A DNA stretch of 64,000 nt from Bremerella alba (GTDB lineage Bacteria > Planctomycetota > Planctomycetia > Pirellulales > Pirellulaceae). The translations under genes were made by a program, and so were the position numbers. How positions within the stretch are numbered: the first letter of the stretch is position 1; every line of letters starts with the position of its first letter. The notes under the pieces were generated by a model. That model saw only the letters and a program-made list of their open reading frames with translations. It was not told where the DNA came from and ran no database searches. This document shows positions 27,810 through 37,696 of the stretch, piece after piece. The stretch spans positions 186,001-250,000 of the forward strand of contig NZ_JABRWO010000012.1 in the NCBI RefSeq assembly GCF_013618625.1. The letters are read 5' to 3'.

Positions 27810-29630
27810 TTAGAACGACAGCCCTTCTCCGGAAGCATTGTTCGAGGAATCTCCTTCATCGCTCGACTTGGCGTCTTTCGGCGGGTCCATGCGAATTAAC
27901 AAGTAATGCTTGGTGCTGGTGGTACCAAAATGAACCAGGACCGGCACTTCGTTCTTGGTGAGGTTATAGATTCCTGTTTCAAATACCGTCGAGGAATTGT
28001 CCCCTACGGTGAACGCACAACGCTGCGTCTTCTTGTCCACTTTCCCTTGAACAAGGTACGACTTGTCTGTGGACGTGTTGTAGTAGGAACCGCTAATGAT
28101 CCCGTTGTGGTCGACGGCCAATTGAATAACCCGTGTCGGTTTAGGATCCTCTTCACTGGTAGAAATACCGAAGGTCCCTAGCGGCAAAAACTTGTCGTCT
28201 TGGCTGTTGCCGTTCTGACTATTATCCTGCTGGCTGCTGCTCTGTTGGCTATCGTCCTGGGTGCTGTTTGACTGCGTGTCGGCAGACTGAACGGTTGCCA
28301 AATCCATCGCCGACTGGGCGTATTCTTCTTGTGTGCCGACATCCTGTCCGTTGACGTACACAGAGTTATCCTGATACACGACGTTGCCGCCGGTGCCGTA
28401 GTCGTAATAAACCGGAGCCCCCCAGCCATAGTAAGGGAACCAGGCCGTCATGCGGCCCCAGGTCGCACCACGCCACCAGTACCAGCTATTGTGATTGTGC
28501 CAATCGTGTTGGTAGTACCAAGGCCTGAGGTTCGGGTGATCGTGGCTCCACCAGTCACTGCCAGGACGATTCCAATTGAAATGGTTGTCGATGTTCTGCG
28601 TGATCTCGGGATGATTGACGTTCCACCAATTGCCGTCGATATGGTTGTTGTGGATGTTCTGGACGTTGTTGCCGATGTTGTCGTGATCCTTACTCCAGAA
28701 ATCACTGCCAGGGCGATTACCGTTGTTCTTGAAATCTTGAACCTTGTTATCGAGGTTCGGATGATCTTTGCTCCAGAAGTCACTGCTGGGGCGATTGGTG
28801 TTATTTTTGAAGTCTTGGGCCTTATTATCGAGATTCGGGTGGTCTTTGCTCAAAAAATCACTACCAGGCTTGGGCCCGTTACCGCCAAGCCACTTGTCGA
28901 TATTGTTACTGGCGTTGGGATGATCCTTGCTCCACGTGTCGCCACCGCTCAGCCCAGAGCCTTTTGCCTTGTCGGCCCATTGTTCGAGCTTGGTGGCACG
29001 GTCGGGATTGTTATCCAACCAACTGCTGAGCTTGTTGGCACCGGGGCTGCCTGGTCCGACGATATTGCTCAGCTGACCATGAATCTTGCTGGTTGCATCG
29101 GCAGGGAAACTCGTACGAATCCCACCGTCTGCTTTGGGTCCACCCGGCAAACTAAGGAAGCTTTGCAATTGCCCCGTCGAAGGTCGACCGCCGTTGGGCA
29201 GATGCGTGGTAAACGAAGGAAAACCAGCGTGGCTTTCTCCAATACCGGCCAGATTGTCACCGGCATGAAGTGACGTGGGATTCAGTGTTCCGGGAAAACG
29301 ACCGGCAATCCCCGACGAAGGCAGATTCAAATTACTTTGCGGCAAATGGGTACTGGATGGCAGATGCGCGCCACCAAAGTCCCCTCCCTGAAAGCCGCCG
29401 GCTCCCAATCCGCCACCGCCGAAGTTACCGGAAAGCCCGGCACCGCCTGGTCCTCCAGGATGAAAACCACCACCGGCCATCACGCCGCCGCCGTGAAAGC
29501 CGCCACTCAAGCCTCCCATTCCACCACCGTGGAATCCGCCACCGCCATGAAAGCCGACCGCGTAAGCCGATACCGGTAAAAAGACTGCCGCCACGACCGT
29601 CCAACACCAGGTCCAAAGATTTCGCTGCAT
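27810..29630 (-). CDS. Gly/His-rich secreted protein with SKDHPN repeats
   Basis: 606 residues with a Sec signal peptide (cleavage after AYA, near residue 24). Residues 25-100 are glycine/histidine rich (FHGGG repeats). Residues 230-390 contain about six imperfect repeats of roughly 27 residues built around (F/W)(W/L)SKDHPNLDNK and FKNN-NRPGSDF. A Trp/Tyr/His-rich block (WYYQHDWHNHNSWYWW) and a conserved VYVNGQDVGT segment follow. The C-terminal 110 residues look like a globular beta domain. Such proteins are common in Pirellulaceae and are loosely annotated as protocadherin-like surface proteins. A role in the cell envelope is inferred. Confidence 0.78.
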   Translation of the reverse strand: MQRNLWTWCWTVVAAVFLPVSAYAVGFHGGGGFHGGGMGGLSGGFHGGGVMAGGGFHPGGPGGAGLSGNFGGGGLGAGGFQGGDFGGAHLPSSTHLPQSNLNLPSSGIAGRFPGTLNPTSLHAGDNLAGIGESHAGFPSFTTHLPNGGRPSTGQLQSFLSLPGGPKADGGIRTSFPADATSKIHGQLSNIVGPGSPGANKLSSWLDNNPDRATKLEQWADKAKGSGLSGGDTWSKDHPNASNNIDKWLGGNGPKPGSDFLSKDHPNLDNKAQDFKNNTNRPSSDFWSKDHPNLDNKVQDFKNNGNRPGSDFWSKDHDNIGNNVQNIHNNHIDGNWWNVNHPEITQNIDNHFNWNRPGSDWWSHDHPNLRPWYYQHDWHNHNSWYWWRGATWGRMTAWFPYYGWGAPVYYDYGTGGNVVYQDNSVYVNGQDVGTQEEYAQSAMDLATVQSADTQSNSTQDDSQQSSSQQDNSQNGNSQDDKFLPLGTFGISTSEEDPKPTRVIQLAVDHNGIISGSYYNTSTDKSYLVQGKVDKKTQRCAFTVGDNSSTVFETGIYNLTKNEVPVLVHFGTTSTKHYLLIRMDPPKDAKSSDEGDSSNNASGEGLSF

Positions 29631-29667
29631 GGAAATGTTCCCTTATGTTTCTTGTGTGCGTAAAGTC

Positions 29668-30618
29668 CTAGTTGCCGTATCGGGTTAGCTTGTCGGGACC
29701 ACTTCCCGCCAGAACTTTGCCGTCGACTTCCATGTTGACCAGGCTGAGCTTCAACTCGTTGTTCGAGACGCGCTCGATCACTTGGCTGTACGAAGCGCGA
29801 CGTCCGTCGACCAGTTTCACCACCATCGGGCAGCGCCATGTCGCCGGACCTGTTTGCTCAAACGTTCCCTCGCCAAAGCTTCCGTCGCCGTCAAATTGCC
29901 AGCAACGGATCACGTTGTGTTCGTTATCCCAGCCAATGACTTGCATGCCAGACTGACTGAAGCCTTGCGGTGTGCTGATTTGATATTGGCGGGCCAGGAA
30001 GTTGCCACCATTGATCCAACTCACTTGATTCGAGACAGTCGACTTTTCGTCGCCATCAACCCATGTGCCCACCAACCAATCCAACTGCTGCAAAGCGCCC
30101 GATGGCATCGACGCGCTGACCGGTATATCAGTTTCTTCCACTTCGCTGATCAGCCACTGATCTCCATGCTTAGCCAGCAAAGCCGACAATCGTGAGAACG
30201 AAACCGACTTGTTGGTGTGCATTACTTGCGTCGAACACTTCACACTGACGACGTCGGGCGAAATCTCTCGATACGAATTTACCGTGATGGCCAACTTGGC
30301 CTGGGGATCGGATTGAAAGAGCGCTTCATAGGCTGCCAGAATTGCCGCACGCCCCTTCAGGCTGCCTGCCAATGCCGACTGACGATGGACGGCGTCTTCT
30401 TGCCAGAGATTGGCGATCGCTTTGGCATCGTGCGCGTTGAACGCCGTTTCAAATGTTTTGAACGATGCTTGCAGCTTTTGCTCCAGCGGGTTGCTTGCAG
30501 GCTCGCCCGTTTGAGCATGTAGATTGATGCATAAAAGCAACACAAAAGAGCATGCCACCAACCCATAACCGATCTTTCCGGCACTATGGCATCGGCGTGA
30601 CGAAGATAGAAACTTCAT
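29668..30618 (-). CDS. Secreted SgcJ/EcaC (SnoaL-like, DUF4440) protein
   Basis: 316 residues with a signal peptide (LVACSFVLLLCINLHAQ). Residues 50-165 are a SnoaL/NTF2-like cone domain: FKTFETAFNAHDAKAIANLW then AILAAYEALF. Residues 175-316 form a second beta-rich domain (LDWLVGTWVDGD ... GWDNEHNVIRCWQFDGDGSFGEG) like DUF1579-type lipocalin folds. The pairing is common in planctomycetes; enzymatic activity is unproven. It lies 37 bp upstream of the repeat surface protein gene on the same strand and may be co-transcribed. Confidence 0.8.
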   Translation of the reverse strand: MKFLSSSRRCHSAGKIGYGLVACSFVLLLCINLHAQTGEPASNPLEQKLQASFKTFETAFNAHDAKAIANLWQEDAVHRQSALAGSLKGRAAILAAYEALFQSDPQAKLAITVNSYREISPDVVSVKCSTQVMHTNKSVSFSRLSALLAKHGDQWLISEVEETDIPVSASMPSGALQQLDWLVGTWVDGDEKSTVSNQVSWINGGNFLARQYQISTPQGFSQSGMQVIGWDNEHNVIRCWQFDGDGSFGEGTFEQTGPATWRCPMVVKLVDGRRASYSQVIERVSNNELKLSLVNMEVDGKVLAGSGPDKLTRYGN

Positions 30619-30762
30619 CCGACGTCCCCCGTTCTTTACGTTATTTGAGTTTGCCCCAGAAGATATTTCACCCCAAATTATAGGTGGTGTTTTTTGGGGG
30701 TCGCAACAAAAGGGTTGAAAGAATCGGCAGAGAACGGGGATTTCACGCGAGTTTCATACGGT

Positions 30763-31887
30763 TTACATCGGCAGGAGATAGTACATCCAGGCCTTTATCC
30801 GAACAGTGACAGTACTAATGATTTGAAAAGGCTTTCCTTTTTGGGTGTAGATGGTTGCCATTCCGGCAGTTCCCATGGGCAGCGTCTTGGCGAGTTCTCT
30901 ATCGTCGAGTGCAATCTTAACGGCAAACTTTCCGCTGGAATGAACGCTGGCAGCATCCAACAACTTTCCAGAAGTCACGAACTGGCCTTCCCCGCTACCT
31001 TGAATCACCGAATCGACGGTGCCTGTGAACACCTGCCCTGGGTGATTCTTCAACGCAACTTCAACTCGATCTCCCGAAGCAACGTTCTTAAGGACGTTTT
31101 GACTGAACACACCTACCACATCGACATCGGACGTATCGACAAACGTTCCCATCGGCGAGAACGGCAGCGGCACGGCCATCGCCCCTTCGCGCACTTGCCA
31201 GTTAGTAACAAAACCATCGGCCGGCGCGTAATAGGTACATTGCTCGAGATTGAACTGGGTTGTATCGAGTTGGGCCTCAGCGAGGGCGACTTGCTGCTGA
31301 GCCGTCTGCAAGGAAAACGCAGACACTTCTTTGGCCGCGTTCGATTTGTCGACGCCAGCTTCCGAGGCCGCAACCTTGGCGCGAAGCTCGGTAAGCTCCA
31401 AGGCGCTCACAGCACCTGGCGAACGTTCGTTGGCATCTTCCTTAGCCGCCAAGTCTGCCTTGGCGGCCTCGAGGCTGGCCATCGACTCTTGGATGGTTGC
31501 ATCCGCAACTTTAAGGCCCGCTTGTAGTTGCTCAACGGTTTTCTCGGCTGCACTAACGGCCGCTTTGCTCTGGTTTACCGCGAACTGGAAAGGATTCTTT
31601 TGAATCTCGAACAGGATATCCTTTCCTTTGATTAGTGGAACGTTGGGCTTGGCCTCGATCTTGGCAATGTGTCCTTTCACTTGCGGCACGATTTGAATCG
31701 TGTGCCGCGTAACCACTAGTTGGCTAGTGGTTGGTGCCGAGAATTGCCAAAAGATCACGATCGCACCAACCGCGACAATCCCAATCACGGCAGATACAGC
31801 TAGATTCACTGGCGTCGGTTTGACCTTCATCTTAATATAGAAGAGCCAAATCCCCGTCACATACAAAATGATAAACAAGGCAATCAT
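30763..31887 (-). CDS. HlyD-family membrane fusion protein (YibH/YiaV-like)
   Basis: 374 residues. Two N-terminal transmembrane helices (1-20 and 28-48) are followed by a biotinyl-lipoyl-like hairpin, a long coiled-coil (residues 90-215, rich in Ala/Glu/Gln heptads) and a beta-barrel domain (APADGFVTNWQVREGAMAV). This is the layout of the EmrA-like YibH/YiaV adaptors. The gene follows a DUF3302 protein by 31 bp, the same pairing as E. coli yibI-yibH and yiaW-yiaV. No export pump is adjacent. Likely bridges the periplasm for an unidentified transporter. Confidence 0.88.
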   Translation of the reverse strand: MIALFIILYVTGIWLFYIKMKVKPTPVNLAVSAVIGIVAVGAIVIFWQFSAPTTSQLVVTRHTIQIVPQVKGHIAKIEAKPNVPLIKGKDILFEIQKNPFQFAVNQSKAAVSAAEKTVEQLQAGLKVADATIQESMASLEAAKADLAAKEDANERSPGAVSALELTELRAKVAASEAGVDKSNAAKEVSAFSLQTAQQQVALAEAQLDTTQFNLEQCTYYAPADGFVTNWQVREGAMAVPLPFSPMGTFVDTSDVDVVGVFSQNVLKNVASGDRVEVALKNHPGQVFTGTVDSVIQGSGEGQFVTSGKLLDAASVHSSGKFAVKIALDDRELAKTLPMGTAGMATIYTQKGKPFQIISTVTVRIKAWMYYLLPM

Positions 31888-31918
31888 CGTGAACCAATTC
31901 TTGTTGGGGCGAGAATTC

Positions 31919-32233
31919 TTATGCCGATGCGTTCTTCAATGAAGAGAGTTCAGCCTGAAGCTGGGCGACTTGCTTTCGCAGCGTTTCCACTTCGTCATTA
32001 CCTGCGGAAGCCTCATTGCCGAAAGGAATAAACGCCCACACAAACGCAATCGGCCAGGCAATCCCCCCCAACGCCAGCCCGATCCAACTCGCCGCATTAA
32101 TAGCATCGGCATGGGGATGATTTCGCTGCCGGGCAAGACGACCCGGGAGAGATCCCACGGCAACAATCGCGGCGACAACCACAAAAAACAGCACCGCGAT
32201 AACAAACCAGGCAAACAGAGTGGCGAAATCCAT
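31919..32233 (-). CDS. DUF3302 membrane protein (YibI/YiaW-like)
   Basis: 104 residues with two transmembrane helices (about 5-27 and 50-70) and a C-terminal coiled-coil (DEVETLRKQVAQLQAELSSL). The N-terminal FAWFVIAVLFFVVVAAIVAVGSLPG-like helix and the GLALGGIAWPIAFVWAF segment match the small partner of YibH-type adaptors. Always found with a HlyD protein, as here. Exact role unknown. Confidence 0.82.
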   Translation of the reverse strand: MDFATLFAWFVIAVLFFVVVAAIVAVGSLPGRLARQRNHPHADAINAASWIGLALGGIAWPIAFVWAFIPFGNEASAGNDEVETLRKQVAQLQAELSSLKNASA

Positions 32234-32434
32234 AGGTCTTATCCAGAGAGCAAACGGAATAGTTTCCGTGAGTTATTTAAATTCGTTTCCTTAGTCTAGC
32301 AAGCCGTACTTCATGCGTCATTGTTTTTCCAGGCAATTCGTTTCGTCTTAACCTGGGCAATGGTATCCTCTTTATGATCCATCAAATCGAATGTTTGTTC
32401 AGTGAGCTCCTCGCCCAGCAACTTGAGAATCACC

Positions 32435-33208
32435 ATGGCAGCGAAAGACTTTGGCGCGATAGAAACGGATTACGCGTTTTTCATGTCGCATGCCACCGAG
32501 GCAAAAAGTGACGTTCAGGAATATGCCCGCCAATTGGCACGATTTGCGGACAACCGATCGGTCGTTCACCTGCTTGACTTTGGTTGCGGTACCGGAGAGT
32601 TCAGCCGGCAATTGCTAGAGACTCTAGCATGGCCCACCGCATCGTTGTATCTGACTCTCTTTGAACCGGTCGATCATCAACAGGAAACGGCAGCCGAACG
32701 TTTATCTCGTTTCAGCGATCATGCGATTGCGAGCCTGGGGGAAGCCTCGTACGACCAGCGGCCGACTTTCGATATCATCCTTTCCAATCATGTTCTTTAC
32801 TACGCCGAAGACCTGGGGCAGACCGTCGCACAGCTATTGGAACGTTTGCATCCCGAAGGCAAAATGCTTTTGGCGATTGCAGGGTCGGAGAACGCCTTGA
32901 TCAAGCTGTGGAAAGTTGGCTTTGGCTTGCTCGACCAGCCGATTCCCTTTTACATCGCCCAGGACGTGGAAACGATACTTGCCGTCCACAATGTTTGCGT
33001 TGATAATTCTCCCTCGCATTACCAACTTCGCTTTCCAGACAGCGAAGAGAACCGCTGGAAGATTCTGCGTTTCCTTTTCGGAGACTACTTGCGACAGATT
33101 CCCCGCGAAAAACTACTCGAAGAATTCGATCCGTACGTTCGTCAAGATCACATCGAGATCAACACGTTCAGCGAACACTTCGTGGTGCAGCGGAATTCAG
33201 AAACGTAA
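32435..33208 (+). CDS. SAM-dependent methyltransferase
   Basis: 257 residues from the ATG at 32435. Motif I for SAM binding is LLDFGCGTGEFSRQLL, and motif IV is DIILSNHVLYYAED. The rest follows a type-11/12 class I methyltransferase fold. Substrate not deducible; small-molecule methylation is most likely. A GTG at 32402 would add 11 residues. Convergent with the DUF1501 gene three bases away. Confidence 0.82.
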   Translation: MAAKDFGAIETDYAFFMSHATEAKSDVQEYARQLARFADNRSVVHLLDFGCGTGEFSRQLLETLAWPTASLYLTLFEPVDHQQETAAERLSRFSDHAIASLGEASYDQRPTFDIILSNHVLYYAEDLGQTVAQLLERLHPEGKMLLAIAGSENALIKLWKVGFGLLDQPIPFYIAQDVETILAVHNVCVDNSPSHYQLRFPDSEENRWKILRFLFGDYLRQIPREKLLEEFDPYVRQDHIEINTFSEHFVVQRNSET

Positions 33209-33211
33209 GCA

Positions 33212-34639
33212 TCACACCAGAAGTTCTTCGATCGGGTGATGCTCTTCCACGCCGGTCAGCTTAAAATTCAACCCGCGGTGACGGAACGTAAGTTTAGAGT
33301 GATCGATGCCTAGGCATTTGAGGATGGTAGCTTGAACGTCATGCACGTGCACTTTGTTCTCGACAACATTAAACCCCAGTTCGTCTGTCTTGCCGAACGA
33401 TAGCCCAGGCTTGATCCCCCCTCCGGCCATCCACATGGAAAAAGCCTGAGGATGATGATCGCGTCCCTTACTTCGGCCGAGTGCGGCACTTGCTTCGACC
33501 ATCGGCGTGCGGCCAAACTCGCCCCCCCACACAATCAGCGTATCGTCAAGCATACCACGGCGACGAAGGTCCTCGACTAAAGCCGCACAGGCCTGATCGG
33601 TTTGCTTGGCCTGACTGCGAATACCACCTTCGACATTACTGTGATGGTCCCAACCGGCGTGATAAACCTGCACAAAGCGAACACCCCGTTCGGCCAAGCG
33701 TCGAGCCATTAAACAGTTGGTAGCAAATTCGCTCTTTGGGTCTTTGGGATCGGCCCCGTATAAATCCAGTGTCTCTTGAGACTCTTGCGAATAGTCCATT
33801 AGCTCCGGGGCCCGGGACTGCATGCGAAAGGCCATCTCATAGGCTTCCATACGCGTGCGAATTTCAGGATCGCCGATCTCTTCAAGCTGTTTGCCGTTAA
33901 GATGGCGGATCAGGTCCAAAGAATCGCGTTGTGCTCGTTGGTCGTAGCCTGGCGGATTGCTAACGTGCAAGATCGGATCTCCTAAACCACGAAACGGCAC
34001 GCCCTGATGAACCGACGGCAGGAAACCGGCGTTCCACATAGCGGCTCCGCCACTGAGACTGCCGCCACTCTTAAGCACCACAAACGAGGGCAAGTCGTCG
34101 GCTTCGTTGCCCAAGCCATAGCTGAGCCAAGACCCCATGCTCGGCCGCCCAGGCACACCGTTACCAGTGTTGCAAAAGAGTTGAGCCGGAGAATGATTGA
34201 AATGGTCGGTATAAACCGATCGCACGATTGCGATGTCATCGACGACCTTGGACAAGCCAGGCAGCATCTCTGAGAGTTCCGCACCGCACTGGCCGTGACG
34301 AGCAAATTTAAAACGTGGACCAAGCACTGCCGCGTCCGGCTGAATGAACGCATACCTCTGACCGTCAATCACCGAAGGCGGAATCGGCTTCCCCTCCATC
34401 TCGGCCAGCTTGGGTTTATAATCGAACAGCTCTAACTGACTCGGTGCGCCGGCCATGAACAGGTAGATGACCCGCTTGGCCTTCGCCGGAAAGTGCGTCG
34501 GCTTGGGCGTGAATGGGCTGGGCTCTTCAGCCAGGGCTTCGCTCGATTGAGCCAGGAGCGACGCCAATGCTATCTTGCCAATTCCTACACCGCAGTTACG
34601 GAAGAAGTGCCGGCGCGTTTGTTCTTGTAGCCAGTTCAT
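33212..34639 (-). CDS. DUF1501 sulfatase-like exported protein
   Basis: 475 residues. The N-terminus has a twin-arginine motif (TRRHFFRNCGVG) followed by a hydrophobic segment, suggesting Tat export. The body has an alkaline-phosphatase/sulfatase-like fold; the most conserved stretches are YLFMAGAPSQLELFDYKP, YHAGWDHHSN, IVWGGEFGRTP and RDHHPQAFSMWMAGGG. DUF1501 proteins form one of the largest paralogous families of planctomycetes and always accompany DUF1553 proteins, as here (15 bp downstream). Function unproven. Confidence 0.9.
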   Translation of the reverse strand: MNWLQEQTRRHFFRNCGVGIGKIALASLLAQSSEALAEEPSPFTPKPTHFPAKAKRVIYLFMAGAPSQLELFDYKPKLAEMEGKPIPPSVIDGQRYAFIQPDAAVLGPRFKFARHGQCGAELSEMLPGLSKVVDDIAIVRSVYTDHFNHSPAQLFCNTGNGVPGRPSMGSWLSYGLGNEADDLPSFVVLKSGGSLSGGAAMWNAGFLPSVHQGVPFRGLGDPILHVSNPPGYDQRAQRDSLDLIRHLNGKQLEEIGDPEIRTRMEAYEMAFRMQSRAPELMDYSQESQETLDLYGADPKDPKSEFATNCLMARRLAERGVRFVQVYHAGWDHHSNVEGGIRSQAKQTDQACAALVEDLRRRGMLDDTLIVWGGEFGRTPMVEASAALGRSKGRDHHPQAFSMWMAGGGIKPGLSFGKTDELGFNVVENKVHVHDVQATILKCLGIDHSKLTFRHRGLNFKLTGVEEHHPIEELLV

Positions 34640-34654
34640 AACGTGTATGGTTTC

Positions 34655-37600
34655 TTACGGTTTGGTAACGGCTTCATCCAAGTTCATCAGCGAGCGAGCC
34701 ACCATGGCCCAAGCCGCTTGTTCCGGCGAGTTCGATTTCTGCGAGCCGATAGCCTGAACGTCTAGTTCTCCGCTCAGAAGACGACTGAGCTGTTGATTTC
34801 GATACGCAAAGATCGCTTTCAATTCGTCTTCTTCGGGAGGCCGTGTCAGCAATCGCCGGAAGATGTTCTCAGCGATTTCTTCTGGTGTGGAAGCGTTGTG
34901 CTGCGATGCAAATGCCAATGCTTGAGCCAACTCGACGTACATCGCATCGTTCAACAGCGTAAGCGCTTGAAGCGGCGTATTGCTGCGATCTCGTTTAGCC
35001 GTACAAACCTCACCACTGGGAGCATCGAAAACGGAGAACGCCGCGAATGGAGTTGTCCGTTTGCTAAACGTATAAATCGAGCGACGATATCGATCGTTAC
35101 CTGTCGACGGTTTCCACTGAAAACTGCCATAGGCGAGCGCGGTCACACTCTCTGGCTGCGGCGGAAATACACCAGGGCCGTACATCTTGTCCGAAAACTT
35201 GCCACTGGCAGCAAGCATCATGTCTCGGACTATTTCCGCATCGACTCGAAACCTTGGACCTCGCGAGAGCAGCCGATTCGCAGGGTCGTTTACGCGATGC
35301 TCCGCAGAAACGTCGGCCGTCTGCCGATAGGTAGCACTAAGGACAATCTGACGATGGAGCGATTTCATCGACCAGCCGCTTTCCATCAACGAGCAGGCCA
35401 GATAGTCGAGCAGCTTCGGATGTGTCGGTGGATCGGACTGCGTGCCGAAGTCTCCGCTACTTTCTGCCAGACCGCGACCAAACAGCGTCTGCCAGGATCG
35501 GTTGACGACAACTCGGGCAGTCAACGGATTCTCTTCGCTGACCAACCACTGTGCCAGTTCCAACCGATTGGTAGGCCCCTCGAACGAGTCATCACGAAGA
35601 AACTTTGGCACGCGCGGCGTGACCAACTCTTTCGGGCTCAAGTACTCGCCGCGGTGATGCAGAAACGTTTTCCGTGGGTTATCGGCAGGACGCTCTTGCA
35701 TGACAAGGGTCTTCGGGAACTCAGGCAGTTTGCTCCGCAATGCTTCGATCGGTTTGCGAGCCTCGGCCAGTTCCGGGGTGACCGACAGATAGTATTGATC
35801 GATTTGCTTTTGTTGCTGCGGCGAGAGTTCTTCAGGTGGTTTTACGAGCAACGCTTCTACTTCGACGGGCATTTCCTTAGCAGATACCGGCCGGTCCACC
35901 GCAGTCGCTGAGACACGGAATCGACCGACACTAGCAGCGAAGTGCCGCTCAAATAGCAGTTCGATCTTAAGCTCGCCTGCCGTTGTAATGGGCTCCACCA
36001 AGTTAACAACCAACTGATGCGACTCCCCTTCCCTCTCGGCGGTCGACCAGCCAGTCGAACCGTTTCCATCAAGTACGTTGGCTGCATCGGCATTGCCGCT
36101 GCCGCTGCCGATGCCGATCTTCCCATAGCTATGCGAAGCACCATCCAGCTTGATCGGCTGACCAGCGAAACTGGCCGAAAGCTCGCTGAGAAAGAAGTCC
36201 CCTTCTCGGCCTTCGTAGTAAGCGCGGCCGGGGCCGCCGTCCGGTAAGCGAGGGTCTGCCATGACCTCTAGCCGAATTGCCGTTAGCGGTAACTGGTTCG
36301 CGTCGAGTGAGTACGTCACGGTAAACACATCGCGTTTAGTAATATCGCCACTGGATAGAATCGAGTGATCTGGAAGTGACTCGAGCTTCGGCAAACTGCT
36401 TTCAGACTTAGTCGCTCGAAGCGTCTGCCACGGGGCCGCCTCTTGTCGTGCCGATGCCAACCAAGAGGAGCGTTTTGCCTGCAGGTTCGCTTGACGACGC
36501 TCTTCCTGTTCGCCCTCCCCTTCAGCTGGCGGAAACTGGCTGGCAAGTTCCGCTGACAACTTCTCGATCTGCGCGGCGATCTCTTGACGACGCTGGGCAA
36601 CATCAGAAGCATGGATTCGCAAGTCAGGCTCGTCCGCGTTATTCAACATCGCCATAAACGAGTAATAGTCCGTATGCGTGATCGGATCGTATTTGTGCGT
36701 ATGGCACTGCGCACATCCTACCGTCAGCCCGAGCCAAACGGTCCCAGTCGTGGCTACGCGGTCCACCATTGCGTAGAAACGATACTCTAGCGGGTCGATC
36801 CCCCCTTCTTCGTTTAGCATGGTATTGCGATGAAAACCGGTAGCGATCTTTTGACTTTGAGTCGCGTCCGGCAGCATATCGCCGGCGATCTGCTGGATTG
36901 TGAATTGATCGAACGGCATGTCCTCGTTAATCGCACGAATGACCCAGTCACGATATGGCCAGATCGAACGTTGACGATCTTTCTCGTAACCGTTGGTATC
37001 GGAGTAACGTGCCAGATCCAACCACTCGCGAGCCCAACGTTCGCCGTAATGCGACGAGGTGAGCAAGCGATCGACTAGTTTCTCGTATGCCTGAGGATCC
37101 TGATCGTTCACGAAAGCATCCGCCTCGGCCGGCGTGGGCGGCAAACCAATCAGGTCTAGATAGACACGACGAACCAGCGCGTAGCGATCTGCTTCGGGCG
37201 ATGGCGTCAGCCCTGCTTTTTCGAGGCGGGCAAGCACGAATCGATCAATCCCGCCGCTTGGCCAGCTTGGGTTTGCAACTTCCGGCAAAGGTGGCTTCTC
37301 AGGCGGCACGAATGCCCAGTGCTCGGCATAAGGGGCGCCCTCTTCAATCCACTGGCGAAACTTTGCTTTCTGCTCGGTCGTCAGGGTGTCGTTGGTGTGC
37401 GGAGGAGGCATCTGCAAGTCCGGATCGTCCGTCATGATCCGCTCGAGCAATAGGCTCTCGTCCGGCGTGCCTGGCACGATCGCGCCATAGTCAACGGCCG
37501 CATCGCGCTCGTCCAACCGCAGATCGGCCTCGCGATGCGACTCATCCGGGCCATGGCACGCAAAGCATCTTGCGGCGAAGATAGGGCGAATGTCGCGGTT

Positions 37601-37696
37601 GAAATCAATCGAATTCTCGGCAAGAGCTGGCCGCGATCCGATACTTGCAGCCGCGATCGAAGTAGCAAAACAGATGAGGAAGCGAAGAAACGGCAT
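34655..37696 (-). CDS. PSCyt1/DUF1549/DUF1553 planctomycete cytochrome-like protein
   Basis: 1013 residues from the ATG at 37696, which produces a Sec signal (cleavage after ALA, residue 26). The domain order is a cytochrome-c-like haem site CFACH (44-48) in PSCyt1, DUF1549 (PSCyt2) near 170-380 with a second CxxCH (CAQCH), a carbohydrate-binding-like insert (480-620) and DUF1553 (PSD1) at the C-terminus (GLAESSGDFGTQSDPP, RRSIYTFSKRT). Thought to be a large secreted redox/polysaccharide-linked protein typical of the phylum. First gene of a two-gene operon with DUF1501. Confidence 0.9.
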   Translation of the reverse strand: MPFLRFLICFATSIAAASIGSRPALAENSIDFNRDIRPIFAARCFACHGPDESHREADLRLDERDAAVDYGAIVPGTPDESLLLERIMTDDPDLQMPPPHTNDTLTTEQKAKFRQWIEEGAPYAEHWAFVPPEKPPLPEVANPSWPSGGIDRFVLARLEKAGLTPSPEADRYALVRRVYLDLIGLPPTPAEADAFVNDQDPQAYEKLVDRLLTSSHYGERWAREWLDLARYSDTNGYEKDRQRSIWPYRDWVIRAINEDMPFDQFTIQQIAGDMLPDATQSQKIATGFHRNTMLNEEGGIDPLEYRFYAMVDRVATTGTVWLGLTVGCAQCHTHKYDPITHTDYYSFMAMLNNADEPDLRIHASDVAQRRQEIAAQIEKLSAELASQFPPAEGEGEQEERRQANLQAKRSSWLASARQEAAPWQTLRATKSESSLPKLESLPDHSILSSGDITKRDVFTVTYSLDANQLPLTAIRLEVMADPRLPDGGPGRAYYEGREGDFFLSELSASFAGQPIKLDGASHSYGKIGIGSGSGNADAANVLDGNGSTGWSTAEREGESHQLVVNLVEPITTAGELKIELLFERHFAASVGRFRVSATAVDRPVSAKEMPVEVEALLVKPPEELSPQQQKQIDQYYLSVTPELAEARKPIEALRSKLPEFPKTLVMQERPADNPRKTFLHHRGEYLSPKELVTPRVPKFLRDDSFEGPTNRLELAQWLVSEENPLTARVVVNRSWQTLFGRGLAESSGDFGTQSDPPTHPKLLDYLACSLMESGWSMKSLHRQIVLSATYRQTADVSAEHRVNDPANRLLSRGPRFRVDAEIVRDMMLAASGKFSDKMYGPGVFPPQPESVTALAYGSFQWKPSTGNDRYRRSIYTFSKRTTPFAAFSVFDAPSGEVCTAKRDRSNTPLQALTLLNDAMYVELAQALAFASQHNASTPEEIAENIFRRLLTRPPEEDELKAIFAYRNQQLSRLLSGELDVQAIGSQKSNSPEQAAWAMVARSLMNLDEAVTKP

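Noticed and set aside
28329-29273. Long plus-strand frame inside the repeat surface protein gene
   Set aside because: Val/Ile-rich artefact antisense to repeats; the minus strand has a signal peptide, repeats and a terminator.
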